Shown here: positions 10,769 to 24,300 of the stretch, one piece after another
How the letters are laid out: each line of letters starts with the position of its first letter
Position numbering within the stretch: the first letter of the stretch is position 1
NCBI GenBank assembly: GCA_000310025.1
Contig: FN649736.1
Location: 95,456-159,455 of the forward strand
Reading direction: 5' to 3'
DNA: 64,000 bases
Origin: Ectocarpus siliculosus
Lineage: Eukaryota > Sar > Phaeophyceae > Ectocarpales > Ectocarpaceae
The notes under the pieces: model-generated
The model's database searches: none
What the model saw: the letters and a program-made list of their open reading frames with translations, nothing else
Told to the model about the DNA's origin: nothing
Translations under genes and position numbers: made by a program

Positions 10769-12318
10769 GGTCCACGCTCCAAGCTAGACATGTGACACGC
10801 GCTCAGGTTTCCTCTCGCCCAGTCGGCACTGCTTTCGACCTCAGCGCGGGCACGTATCCTCACAGACAAAAGGCTCCGCGTGTGTGCCCGGGCCGCAAGA
10901 CAAAAAGTGAACATCTCGGCGGCAGCGCCAGCGGCAGCATCGGCAGTCTTTCTGCTACTTGTAAGTAAGATATTGTATGATGGCTGCGTGCCTCGCTTGT
11001 TTGTGTGCGGACACACAACACGAAGGGGCTAGCAGAGGGAGAGAGGTCGACACGGAGAGAGAGAGGCAAATATGAAGGCCCATGGGTGGCGTTGCAGTGT
11101 TTCGCAACGAATCGACTCGGTGGTCGGTCGGTGTCGGCGTCAGCAGTGCGTGCGCCGCGTCATGGCATGAGACTCAATCGCCGCTGCTCGCTTTTTTCAG
11201 GCAGCACGCACCACAACACACCGATCTCTTATTTGGAGAGCTAGAGAGAGGGAGGGATTGACTACACATGATGAGAGAGAGAAAAGGACCGAGGCAGAGC
11301 GTGGGTAGTTTGCGCGAAAAAAAATGGGGAAAAGCAAAATACGCACCCAACGTTGCTGGGTGTGCGTGCGTGACCAACGTCGCTGTTGGCACAGACGCAA
11401 GGGAAACGGACGGACCGGTACAAGTCTGGTAGAGGCTTTGTGTTCAAGTGTGCGTGCAGGCGCGCTACAACACCACCTCGGCTGCTGCTGAGCAAAAAAA
11501 CCAAGCCCAAAATTTATCCTTGCAGCGCAGTCGCATTTTTTTGGATTCGCCGTGGATGATCTCACCGCGGGGGTTCTCTCACCGTCTGTGGCAACCTCGC
11601 GTTGTTCCTGTGAACGTTCCTCCAGCGAGAGCGTGCCAGGCAGCGTGGTTTTGTCTGCTGCTGCGGGCTGATCACCGGGTGTTTAAGGGATCAAGACTCA
11701 AAAACCACGGGTGCCGCGCGTTTTAGAGAAAAACGCCTCCGTAGAAAAAATTTATTGCGCAGTGACGGTCCGTGAGGTTTGCCCCCGCTGGGTGGTGGTC
11801 TCGCAAGCATGTTTTGGAAGAAACAGAGGTCGGCTGACACGGTTTGCCCGACAATGTTCCACACGACCAACAGCAGTAGCAAGAAACTTCCTAATCTATC
11901 TCTGTCTTGCGTTCTTCCTGGCCGTTCTCCTTGCCGAAGCTATGGTTGACAAAAATCGCTCAAAAACCACCGGTTGGTTTTGCGCCTTTGGGTGATGATC
12001 ATCAGTCATGATCATCAGTCGGGTGTGGCCGCGATGTGGGTATATGGCCCGCGCTGAAATTAATTAATTGACACTTGAAAGAACTCCACGTGCAGCAACA
12101 ATCACAGCACCCCGAGTCTAGGCGCGAGCTGTCTGCTTTGGAGTAGTGGTCCTACGCATATGTTCGCAAAGAGGAACTCAAGTTAGAGGGGCGGCGGATG
12201 AGCCGGCGATCTACGAAAAAAAAATGCGGCGCGATCTCTGGGAACGAACACGTTGATCTACAGCAGCAGTATCTCTCTCTGTCCGCCGTCTTTCCTCCGG
12301 CCGGACAACGCGTGCATC
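10769..12318. other. Intergenic region between divergent genes
   Basis: No coding exon or transposon was recognised. It contains GA-rich stretches (about 11035-11070 and 11243-11300) and presumably the promoters of the small minus-strand gene and the CCDC17-like gene; no specific promoter element can be named. Confidence 0.4.
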
Positions 12319-15300
12319 ATGGCCGTAAGGCGGGACGGGATGACGATCGCCAACGTCAACTCCTTCCTGGAGATGAGCGGGGCAGACAGAGAAGCCGGCG
12401 AGATCGTGAACGCTGCGGGGATAAAGATTTCGGATCCGGTGCAGGAGCCAGGATACGGCAGGTGGGTGTCAAGTGCAGGCACCGCACATACATGCAGATG
12501 TGTGCCACGAGCGGGGGGGAGACCTCTTTACGTCAGAGCGAGTAACCCCTGCTGTATCTTCTACTTGCCGCCCGTACGAAGTTCATCCATATACGGGACG
12601 CATCGCAAAATCACCAGCATGATTCATCGGTGTGAACATATCGAAAGTTCTCCGTGCTTTTTTTTCCTTCCGGGAGCTGAGAATCCTTTTTCGCCGACAA
12701 AGAAGGCTGCACCCCGAAGAAGACCTTCTGTGGAGCGACTCCGGGCCGTCACTTCTCGGCAGACAAATGACGATAGACTCGTGGAGCAAGATACACTGGT
12801 GGAGACGTTTGGGAAAGAACGCGCTTGTCCAATTTGGGTGCGCTTTTTTTTTTGCCATCCCACCTGTACCTGGTACAGTATAGGTACACTGGTCTCTCTC
12901 TCTCTCATGGTTCAGTTCTTACGCCGTCTTGCGGCATGTTTCGGGCGCACCCGCCGAGGTCACACAGGCGCCACGCTTTCGCCGGCGGTGTATGTGTTGT
13001 TCCTCCACCCTTGCCTTCTTTCGCGGAGCTTGCCTTCGTCTTTTACAGCGAGAAGGAATCAGCCATCCCTTTCCCTCGTGTTTTTTTGCGGTCCATGAAC
13101 TTCATGAAAACCATCACCACCATGGAAGACCTGCGACGCTCAAAACGTTTGAATCGTAACAGCCGCAACCAACCGCACAATGACAGGAAGTTTGCGGTGA
13201 GAGCGATGTCCACCAGAAACTACTGCTGCTGTGTCCCTTGTCGTGTGTATTGTTTCTATTACGAATACGAATTGCTTCAATGTGGGGTGTCGGAGTGCAC
13301 AACAGGTAATTTGGGTTAAACCGCGCGACAAATCGTCGCGTTTTGGCAGGACGGTCGACGTGGTCAAGCTAAGGGAAGATCTTCTGCTAAAGTTGCAGAA
13401 TGAGCGGTCGGAAGAAGTGGGTGGTCTGCGCGCGAAGCAGAAACAGGTGCGCGCTGCCAGTACCATGAGAAAAATCAGATGGCCCTCAAGCTCAAAACGT
13501 TAGTGGCGGCTGTTGTTTCCCTGTTTATTAGGATGCCAGCGCCATTTCTAGACAGAACGAACGATAAGGGTCCCATTCAACGGTCCTGAGATTGCTACAT
13601 CAGTTACTACCTTGTTCTGTGTCAGAATATCCACACACGTTTTGAGCCTCAATCGATACAATACACACCGAACGGATCCCCCCCCCGGGTCATCTGCAGG
13701 GCGGTACGATGTGCAGCATCCCGGGAATGTCTCGAGGGTGCCTTTTCTCGCTATTTTCTCGTCAAAAGCGCATCCATCCATTGGCAAATTTCCATTGCTC
13801 AGCACCCTGTATGCGGCATCGAGTATGCCGAGTGGGAGGGACAAGCTCAATGTACCCAGCTTCGAAAGTTAGCAACAGAGGCAGCAAAACCTTGAACCCA
13901 GTAGACTAAGCTCCACGTTCATTTTTTCCTTTTTCTCCTTGGCCTAAACAACAGATAATGTCAGACAAGAAGGGTCGCGAGGCGGAGTTACTGGAGCTCC
14001 AGAAGGCGGAAGAGAGCCACCGCGAGCTGCTGCTGAAGGATAGGGATGAGAGAAATAAGATAGCGCAAGACCTACACTGCCTCAGGAGGTCCGTTGTAGC
14101 CATAACGAGATGTAGACTCTCCGCATCCAAAAGGAATGCCAGGGCGAGATGTAGTCTGGACTCTCAGCATTCAACAAGAATGACCGCGCATTTATCTCGT
14201 TTAACCTTGTATTCGCGTGCTCCCGTGGGATTTTCGCGACGAACAGACCTCGAAGCGGCCTGGCTTCACGACCAACATAGTTGATATTGCGTGCCATTCA
14301 ACACTCTATCATGCGCTAGAACGTCTTCTAACTTGGGATCGCCACCACCGGCGGGTATGGCGAACAATCTAGATATGGTGAAGTCATGTTGCTGTATCCC
14401 GTCAATGCTTCATTAGGATAGATGTCCCTCGAGATTTTCATCTTCGTAAAACAAGCCGTTTCATGTCCGCCCAGATCTCATCTGGTGGATATGGAGGAGG
14501 AGACGAGGCGCGAACTCGCCTCCCTACAGCGCGAAAGAGAGCTGCTACAGGAAAAAGAGAAGAACAACGAAGCCGCAATCGACGAGGTACGTTCGAGGAA
14601 CAAATTTAAACGAGCGGAAACAAAATGCGCCCCTGCGTTGGTTCAGCCAAGAAACCCTTTTAGAACGTAAACCAACTCTTCCAGCGCGGTTCATCAACAT
14701 GCAGTTTGGTTGTTAACCTTTTTCGCTTTCCGCTTTCCATCGCTCCAAGACTTAACGGTCCTTCAGGGCAATCCGCCGGCTCCACTAGTAGGCGAGATTC
14801 CGTTTCATGAGTACGCATGGTGTTGCCTTGAAACGTCGCCGGACAGATCTTTGGAATGGCCATTGATGGACTACATTGATCGCTGTACACCTCGTCGGCG
14901 GTTTGGTGTACCGAGGGAATGGTGAACCGGTCTCATTGGACCCAACGCTACGGTTTCTCAGCAAACTTGATAACTTGTGTCTGAGGTTTCTTTGAGGCCC
15001 CTAATGACTCGTTGGTAACTCCAAGAGATACGGTGCCTCATCAATCAGCGATCTATGACACAAAACCGCTGTATTCACAATCAACGTCGCAGAACTCGAG
15101 ACCAAACTGCAGAGCAGCATACGCAAGCCCGACGAAACTTGAATGCTCGCGATCGCTCTCACCAACTCCTGCTTCAACCGTGACGCTCATAAGGTACGGA
15201 GGAAGATCATGGAGCAGGACAAGGTCTATCACCATGCGATGGATGCAGCGAGGAGCAAAATCAAGACCGGAAAAAATGGGGTAGACCAAGATGGTCGCCC

Positions 15301-18300
15301 GATGGCCGACACCGCCAGGAGTCAGCGTCAGGCCATTCAATCTGAACAGGCACGACCACTTACTGAAAAAGGAGCGTTTGTGATCTCTTCAAGACGGTGT
15401 AGACATCTGAAGGGCTTCGAGGCATCGTGTTTGTTACAAAGATGCGCTCGAGTGACTGGTTTATTGCAAAGCGTTTGAGGCTTACGAACATGCGGGACTT
15501 GTCAACAATTGTTCTTTGAGGGATCTCGTCTAGTTTTCCTTGAAGTGGCGTACTTGTGCCAGTGTTGTGACCGCCACCTCCTCGGCAAAGGAGAGTCTAC
15601 GTCGCAGAAGAAGGCATGGGTGTTGGCTTGACGACAACCCTACCAAGACGAGCAACAGTCACAGGGTGACTACTCTTATGTCATGTTCCAAAGGACTGAC
15701 CGGTAATGCGGTCTGTCGTAGAGTACCCCTTTTCTGTTCGTTTCTGCAAGCGTTCGCCACGTAAGAAGGGGAAGGCTTGCGCTGTTCGGGGAGTTATGGC
15801 TTGGTTTTCTTCCAATCGTCCGTAAAGGTCGTGTTTTGTGCGGTCGGGCGGGTGACGTTGCCTTCTTGCCGTGTGTTTTGTTGGAAAACACACGCGCATA
15901 CATCAATAACGACACGGTAGCAGATTCCCGTGAAGCATGGGTTCACTGGCAAGGCAAGAGGTTGATTTCAGGGTTCGCCCATAAACTCGGTATACAACAT
16001 TAAACGTGAGCTGTAGAAACCTGGGTTCCAGGGTTAGGGTTAGGGTTAGGGTTTTCGCCCGAAGTTGACGAGCAATTTGGCTGTTAACGAGAGGGGGCAA
16101 CGTGCTCGTGGCGTGCTTCCCCAGGTGGCGATAGCAGAGGTGTACGGGAAGAGGGCGGGGACGCTACAGGAGGAGCAGACGCGGCTCCAGCACGAGATAC
16201 AGAGCGTCGACGAGAGAATCCAAAAGGCGCGGAAAAATGGTACGTGTCGTTTCAAACGCAATTCCTCGAAACTTCGAAATTCTGGGTGGCTTGGGGTGCC
16301 TCAAGATGAACATATCTTGCAAGAAAGGTTTCGAAACTATTTCGGACAATATCGACAACAGGCCAGATTTCGAAGTCCTTCGTAGGAATATAATTCGAAG
16401 GCTATTTCGAAATCTCGATATTTTCAAAACAATCCCGCAGGAAGTCGGAATTTTGTTTGCTGGGTTTCGAACGACCCACAATTAGAAAAACCAGTCCACG
16501 TTCTTCAGGCAATGAGAACGGAAACAAGTTCCGGAATTTTCTCGAAATTGTTTTACTACTTTTTGCTGTCTTGGCCTGAGAGCTGCCGATGTTTCGTTTT
16601 TGTTGCCACGAGTTTGACGATTCGGCGTACTATCTTGACCTATCAACTCCTTCGCCTCCCCGGCGCCCGGGTTTGTTGCCCATGGCTCGTCGCTACCACC
16701 CGACCACATCCAAACCCCTGCTTTTCAGGCCTTGCTCCGGCGAAGGGAGCGGACGACGCGCTGGCGGCTCTGATGACCGAGGCGGGGATGGAAGAGCAAG
16801 CAACCCGCTTGCGTAGACTGAAGGTGGGGTGTGTTGGTGGAGGCGTTCGGAAACGTAGTTCTCAGTGGTCATGAACTGCACACGACGTCTTGTACGATTG
16901 TCGGCGGGGGTGCGGAGCACCTGGCCCGCCAGCGAAGACTGCAGGTTGACGTGCGTTGGTGAAGGTGTCGGAAACGTGCCTCTCGGGTGTAGGTAGGACG
17001 TCTTGTACAGTCAGTCGTTCTTGGTGCACGCGCCTAACCCGCGTTGACAGGAGGGTTGAACGGGTGGCACAAGTGTGGTGTGTCGTCTATTTTCACAACT
17101 GGGGGCGGTCTATCGTACCGATCGTGTACAGTCGTCTTCTTCTGTTCGTTCGTGGTGGCATGAACCCGACCGCTCATTATATAGGCCTCTTCTTCATACC
17201 ACGAATACCCGTCTAAATGTCCGCTTTTGCAACTCTACCTCCCTGCCTTAGAGTCGCAGCTTAGACCCGTGTCTTCCCTAGACGTGCCCGTAATTCGTCT
17301 CGAAATGTTCTCTAGAGTACAGCAATCCGCTTACCTACTTGGCGGGAATTAACCAAGATGCCGAGGGATCGTGTCCTCGCGACGAAATCTGTACCTGTCT
17401 GACAAGGGAGGGACCTTTCATTTCGGATGGAGATGTGATTATCCCAGTGGTCTCTATCTATGTTTCCTACCAAGAATAGCTGTTTGTGGTGGGCTCCTGA
17501 GAGGCTCGCGGATGTCTGGACTTGATGTCAGCTTGTACTGGGAAAGGGCCTCATCTGTTTCTCCCGCTCAACTCGATGGAAAAGGGTTTGGTATTGATCG
17601 CGCCGGCGTGTTTGAGGTCCGATTCCCCGACAAAGGTTAATCAGACCTTCCACGTGTTCACGGAATTCCCCGGTTTCCCCGTCCGCCCCTGTGGCGCACG
17701 CAGGGAGACTTCGAGAAGCAGCACGCCGAGGACGTCAGCGGTGCTTTTATCAAAGACTACGAAGGGGTGGAAGCGAAGACCCGGAAAGCACTCAAGAATA
17801 GCGCAAAGGTCCGTTTCCAAGCCATGCTCGTTCTAGCCTTCCGAAATACAAGTGGCAGTTCCACGGGATAAACCCGATTGAGCTCGAAGATAAAAGACGA
17901 AGAATCCGACACTGTTTTCGGTGGCTCCACATTAACCAATAGCTCTGTTGTTCGACGCACGGCCGAACACCTGTCCACGCGTCGGCGTGCAGCGGGGGGT
18001 TTCAGAACCCTGTGTGCGAAGGCAAAGAATGGCACGGGATAAACTCCGGCCAAAACACCAATGCGGGGAGATTGTTGTTCATTTTTTTGTCAAATGAAGC
18101 ATGCGGGTGTCACCTGTGCGTTTGATTATGAGCTGCAAACCCGTGTGTAGGTGTGTGGGGGGGAGTGGCATGGGCGGGCGGAGAATACACCCCGACCTAT
18201 GTACTGTAGTATGGCTACAGAAATACACGAGATTTGTTGTCATGATTGGTGAATTTTGATTCATTTCTTGTTCAACTTTAACTCGACCATGGATCGACCA

Positions 18301-21300
18301 GGTCGCAAACCACACAGCCGGTAGGATGCTGCGAGCTTCACAGCAGTAGTCGCTGAGGCGGTTGTGACCACAATCTTCAGGGATTGGTGGTGTCAAAAGA
18401 AACGAAAATGCGATACACACCAACTTTTTCGCCAGAGTGTTTTCTCACGAATCTGACCCGCTTGGGGCTATCACGAATACATCCGCTGTGTCCTCCCGAA
18501 CAGCTTTACGAACGGTGGTGGTAGAGAGGCTGAGTACTGGCGGCAAAGGGGATGTGGCTGCATAATGGCTGACTGATCGCACCCTAAATCCGGCGACCCC
18601 CAGCTCCTTGAAGGCCGAACAGGGGAGTACGCGGAGGCAACTGCAGACGCTTTCCTGGACGATTGGCTCAAGACCGACGCTGACCGTGCGCGAGAGGCCG
18701 CCGCCGCCGCCGCCGCTGCTGCGGCAGGCGGGAGACTGCTATCGCCGCACGACAACATCCCTGCCATCGATCGTACAATAGGTGCTGCGTCGACGGGTGC
18801 AGATGCTACGGGGCAAGGCGGGGTAGGTCGTCGCTTGTCAGCGACCCGCAACGGTACAACTGCCCACGAGGGCCACAAAAAGAAGAGGCGCTCGAGTCGT
18901 GACCGCGGCCATGGGAACGGACACTACACTCGACGGCGAAGCAGTGGAGGCAGGAAGATCCACAGGAAGGGGCGCACATCGCGCGATTCTGCCGGGACTT
19001 CGAGCGCGGGCAGCAGCGATTCTGAAGGAGGCCGATCCAACGACCACGTGGCGGGACACGGGGTTTCGCACGGCAGGCATGGTGGTGTTGTTGGAGGGCA
19101 AGGCGGTAATCAGCAGCGTCGCCGAAACGCCGCCGTGGGGCCGATCTCCCCCCCAAACGGCGTTGCTCCCGCCGCTCCCGCCGACAGCCAGCCGTCAGCA
19201 GCGGAGCATCACCACCACCGCAATCGGGCGGGCGAACATCGTGCGCCTAACGAGCGGCTCGCTGGCGAACACCGTAGCGATAAGAGCGGAGAAGGCGGTT
19301 CCGACGGGGGAGACGCGAGACCAGCAGCGCAACAACCTGAATCGATATCCTTCGGTCAAGCCGGACGAGAAGACGAGGAGCAGGAAAGTTTGAGGCGGGC
19401 CAAGGACGACAGCGCACAACTTCGCGCTACAGTGGAGCGGCTGGAACGCGAGCTAAGTTCCGTGAAGGCCGGTACAAGGATGGGTGCAGGAGGCGTGGTG
19501 GGGGCTCAGGGTGAAGGCTTCGGATTGGCTGGAGGCAGCGGAGGGAGTAGGTGGGGCCCGCCAACGGATACAACGGCGGGCGCTCCATGGATGGCAGGCG
19601 GGATGGCAGGTGGCATCTCATAGGCCCAGTGTCTGATGGTGCCAATAGGGACCTGAGTGTGTTTTAGGAGACGTGGCCAACCACCTTCAATCGGCCAAAG
19701 ACGGCAAGCATCACGCATCACCCACATCCGATCACCTGCTGGTACTAGCCTTGCGTGGAGTGCCCGTCCCCCAGAGAAAACCTCCAACAGAACAGTAATT
19801 CCTGAAAAGACCATGGTCCAAGAGGAAACCACAACTCCCCCCTTGACCCCCCGCTTTGATTTTTCCGCGTTTTCGTGCTTTCGTTTCGGAAAGCTCCTGG
19901 CCTCCAGCAATACCTGGCCTCTCTCGACGCAGAAAACGCCCGCATGATGGCCGAAATCCAAGGACTGTCCAGCGGTGGCGCGGGCGGCGGTGGGCAGCAG
20001 TTCGGCCTCACGGGCCTAGGGGGTGACGCCAACGTGGGGCTGTCAACGATGTTCCCTGGACCAGCAGGTGCGACGGCAGGGAAAGGGATGGCGGCGGCGG
20101 GGTACCTCGGCCCCGGCTTGCACGGAAACGGACGTGGTCCGCAGGTGGACGGGAGCGGAGAGCAGGGGGAGGGGGGCGGCGGTAGCGCGATCACCGCAGC
20201 TCGCAAGCGAAGCCGCGTGAACGGAGAAAAGGAACGGGTTGGGCCGGAATGGGACGAGGAGCTTCCGGAGGCGGGCGGGGAGCCTCGTTCTCCTCGAAAC
20301 AAGGAATACCGCCGGAAGATGATAGAAATGGACGCGGAACACAAGGTGTGGCGTCGGGTTAGCCAAGGTCTAGGAAAGCAGGAGAGGGAAGTGTATGAGT
20401 GTATCCTTCGCATTTAGGTCGGACTCTCTCTGGGTTCTCATCGTGTGTAACTTATCCTCGGGAATGTTGTGACCCCGGAAGTTGGTTTGCTTGTCTTAAA
20501 GAAGAGGTACTGGATACTTTGTCAGGACGGTTCAGAAAAGAAAGACAACGATATCAATCGCACTCTCATTCGTGAAGCAGTTTTCGTCCTGATCCGACGA
20601 CCTGTGCTTTCAATTTCTCTACGACCGTACTAGCCTGCGAATCAACTGAAAAACTCGGTGTTTGGTGTGGGGGAACTGTTGTGGTGTTTGGTGCGGGGGA
20701 ACTGTTGTGGTGCGTATGCTGTTGTCAGGAAGCGGTTAAGCGGCTGGAGTTCGAAATGCAGAGGCTGGAGCTGGAGCAGCAGCTAGAGGACATGCGCGAA
20801 AGGATGGCGAGGGAAAAGAAGACTCGCCAGCAGGACGTCGCCCACGAGCAGTGGGTCACGGAACAGAAGAGGAACCTGCAGGCGATCAAAATACAAAAGG
20901 TACAGCGAAGGGCAGGTACAGCGTAGGTGCTCTCTCTGTCGCTCGTTGAAACTGTTCTCGTGGCACTACAGCTGTTTGACGGGTGACTGCAGGCCACCTG
21001 ACGTATCGGACCGCGAGACAGAGGGCATCATGACATTACTACCGTTATCTCGTTGATTGATCCACGCGCTCTCGCTCGTCTAGGAGCGATACCTGTTGAA
21101 ACACGATGCGCATAATGCCTTCGCATAAACCAGATCACCCCAAGGTGTCAATTTCTGAGCTAAGGCAAGACAGAAGACTGTTCTGACGCATCACCAGCAC
21201 TTTCGTTCCTTACCCATCTAGTCTACTGTAGTCGGCTGATAATGAACCTGCGCTCTCGTCGAAACGGCTGGGCAGACTCTGGCGAAAGAGCGACAGCTGA

Positions 21301-24300
21301 TAGAGGTGCAGCAGACGCTCACCGACGCCCGCGGAGGCGGGGTCGGCAACGGTGCCCTCGGCGGGGGCCGCCTCGCCGGAGGAGGATTCGGCGAAGTAGC
21401 GGCAGCGCTGCATGCTGCGGGCGGTTGGAGACCGGGGGTCGGGGGCATCGTGCAGAGGCCGTACAACAAGGACCAGGGGTTCTGTGTGTTCTGGGACTAC
21501 TTGACGGGATTACCAAAGAGGAGCGGGAGCAAGGTCATCGGGAAGGTCAGGAAGACGGGTCAATTTTCTCAAAATCGTGCGCGTCAAAAGATCGGCATGG
21601 GGGCAGCCTGTTGTTTGGCTCGGTACCTCGCGCCGTCTTGCATGGCCGTGCCCAGATCAGCAAGTAGCTACTGGCCGTAGTGCGACACGCTTGAGCAACC
21701 CCTATCTGCCTCTTCTGGCATTGAACGTCCCTGCACGTTTCTGTGCTCTCTGCTGTTGAGCCGAGCAGAGTCGTCATCAATTTCGTTTCTTTCTCTTTCA
21801 CAACCCATGGATCGATCATAGGTTCGACTGGCGTTTGGGCTGTACATTGGAAAGCGGCTTCACGGCAAGATGCTCTCGACACCGTGGACGGACATAGCGC
21901 CACGCGCGGTCAAGAACGGCAACACCGGAAAAGCGGAAACCTTCTCGAAACTTGAAACTCGCAGCACGTTCCCAGGGTAACACATAGAACGCTTTTGTGA
22001 CCGATGGGTGCTAAACAGCTTGAAACTTGGTGCCACCTCAACGACTCTCGACTACTTCCATTCCGGTATCGATGAAGCCTGACGTATTGATCATCCATCT
22101 AGTGTCGAGAGCTGGGCGTTGCTCTGGAGATGTTTGTTCACGTTTTCAACTACTCAACAGCCATCGGAGATACCCGTATTTCGCCTGCACTCGTTCTTGT
22201 TGCAAGCTAATGTTCTGAAGGTTTTGGGAAGTGCTTGGTCCATGTGAACCGGTCTACAGACTGTCCTGAAGATTATGATGACGTTCACTTCGATATCCTC
22301 CCCATTGATATCTACGGTCCCACCGACGCGTTCAGGATCCCCGTGCACTTGCAGACTAAGTTAGTGGTGGAACTGCAGTTCAAGGACGAGGCAGGGGTGC
22401 AGAGGAAGGGAGGGAAGGGGAACCTCGGGTAAGCTACTACCTCAAACCCCCTATGCCTTGTGTGCTTCGTGTTTAGGGGGGGAATATTACGTACGGAGTG
22501 TTCCCGACGGCCGAGGCGTGTCACGCGTCATGGACACATTTGCGGGCTGGCACGACAGTCTTACCGGATGAGACTCGGGGGTTTATTGCCCAAATTTATG
22601 TGCTGCGTCAGTCGAGTGAGGCTTCTCAACCTCTGGCAGTGATGGGTCCTGCTATGCATGTTACACGAGTGCCCTTTTATTGTCATGCTTACACTTGCGA
22701 AACGATGCCTGGCACGAGCCCTCATTCGTTTTTGAATGTCGACAACTTTTTCGCACACGTTGGACGCCAGGTGGGGGTGTATTTACGTGTTCAAGCCCGA
22801 GAAAGGTAGCCCCCATCGCCTGACGCTCCGAGCTGGTCTAACGAGACTCACCCTGTTCCCGGGGAGCGTGGATCTGCGAATCGCGAACGTCAACGACGAC
22901 AAGTCGGCCGTATCGCGATCGACCCCAACGGCAGCGTTCATCAGGTATTGGGGGCCCAGACCGACGTAGGGAACATCAGGAATGAATCACACGCTGCCGT
23001 GAACCCAGCCGTAATCTACCGACGTTGTAGTTCATGGTCTCGCCCTGGAATACAATCACCCATCATCAGGTCGTGCGTCGAAATTGGCGTGCTCGGGGAC
23101 TTTAGTCAAGACGTGGCGGGTCAGGCTATAACCAAATTAGATAACACCGCCAACAATTCGTCCAACGAGTGAACGCCAACACCGTGAAAAGAAAAGGGCG
23201 TGGCCACAAACCGATGTTATCGCTACTGTCTGTCGAGGCAAACGTTGGTGATGAGCGACATGTCCTTAGAGTGTCAGTTGAACATTGCTTTGGCAAGTAT
23301 TGACACGGTTGGCATTCCAAGACGCGGGTTGATCGCAGATTCGGCACAATAACTTTCGTATGTATCACCAGCATGAGATTTCCCCGAAAACAACACCAAC
23401 ACGAACGACGACAGCAACGTGAGCAACAACGACAATCGAGGCGACACAAACCAAGACCAAACATCAAATGAGTGCTATTTGCTTGATGTTCGCATACGTT
23501 AAGGTTAGTGCATGGGATGGACATGAACCCGGCGGCGGCATTCGTCGTAGACCCGGACACGCAGCACCTCTACGCAGCGTACGGCAGAGGAAACATTCCA
23601 CAGATGGAGCGGCAGAAACTTATGGCAGGTACTTGCGCGGGGCAACAAGGCCCACCGAGAGGATCGTGGCTGAAGTTCGTTCGTAGTTATGATGCCCTTT
23701 TCCATTTCTTCATGGCAAAACGTTTTACCGAGGCGACAACTGGCCACTATTTTGCTGTACTATTTAGGACCCTATTTTTTCCCGTGCAACCAAGGCTCTA
23801 CCTGTGAATCTAATGTCGGTTTGTCGACCACCTAAGATAGACGAAGGCACACCTTTGGAGAGAAACGCTTCACACCTGTGTTTGGCCACACCATTCGTGG
23901 TAGGTAGGCAGATACTGCCATCAGCGACCGGCATGAATGACGTCTGGGCCTCTGGCAAAAGGTGGCGGCCGCACTAACTCACGACGTGATACTTTTTCAT
24001 ACAATATGAAGAATGAAATTCATGACAGCAAGGCTATAGCAAGTACACTCCGGCAACAGCAAGGGTAGAGGGTACCGCGATATAGCCAGAGTCTTCGACT
24101 GAGCCGTACCGTTCGGAGTCGACCCTCCGCACAGAACTGACACACGCAATTGCGTGTCGAACATATCTATATGGACACCAATGATCGCTCTTTCACTTGC
24201 TTCGATGCAGGGACATTCTTGCGAGCGATTCTGGCCCTAGGCAAGTTCAAGCGTGCCCTCGTGACGCACAAGCGGACAAGAGCGTCAGGAGGAGACGCAG

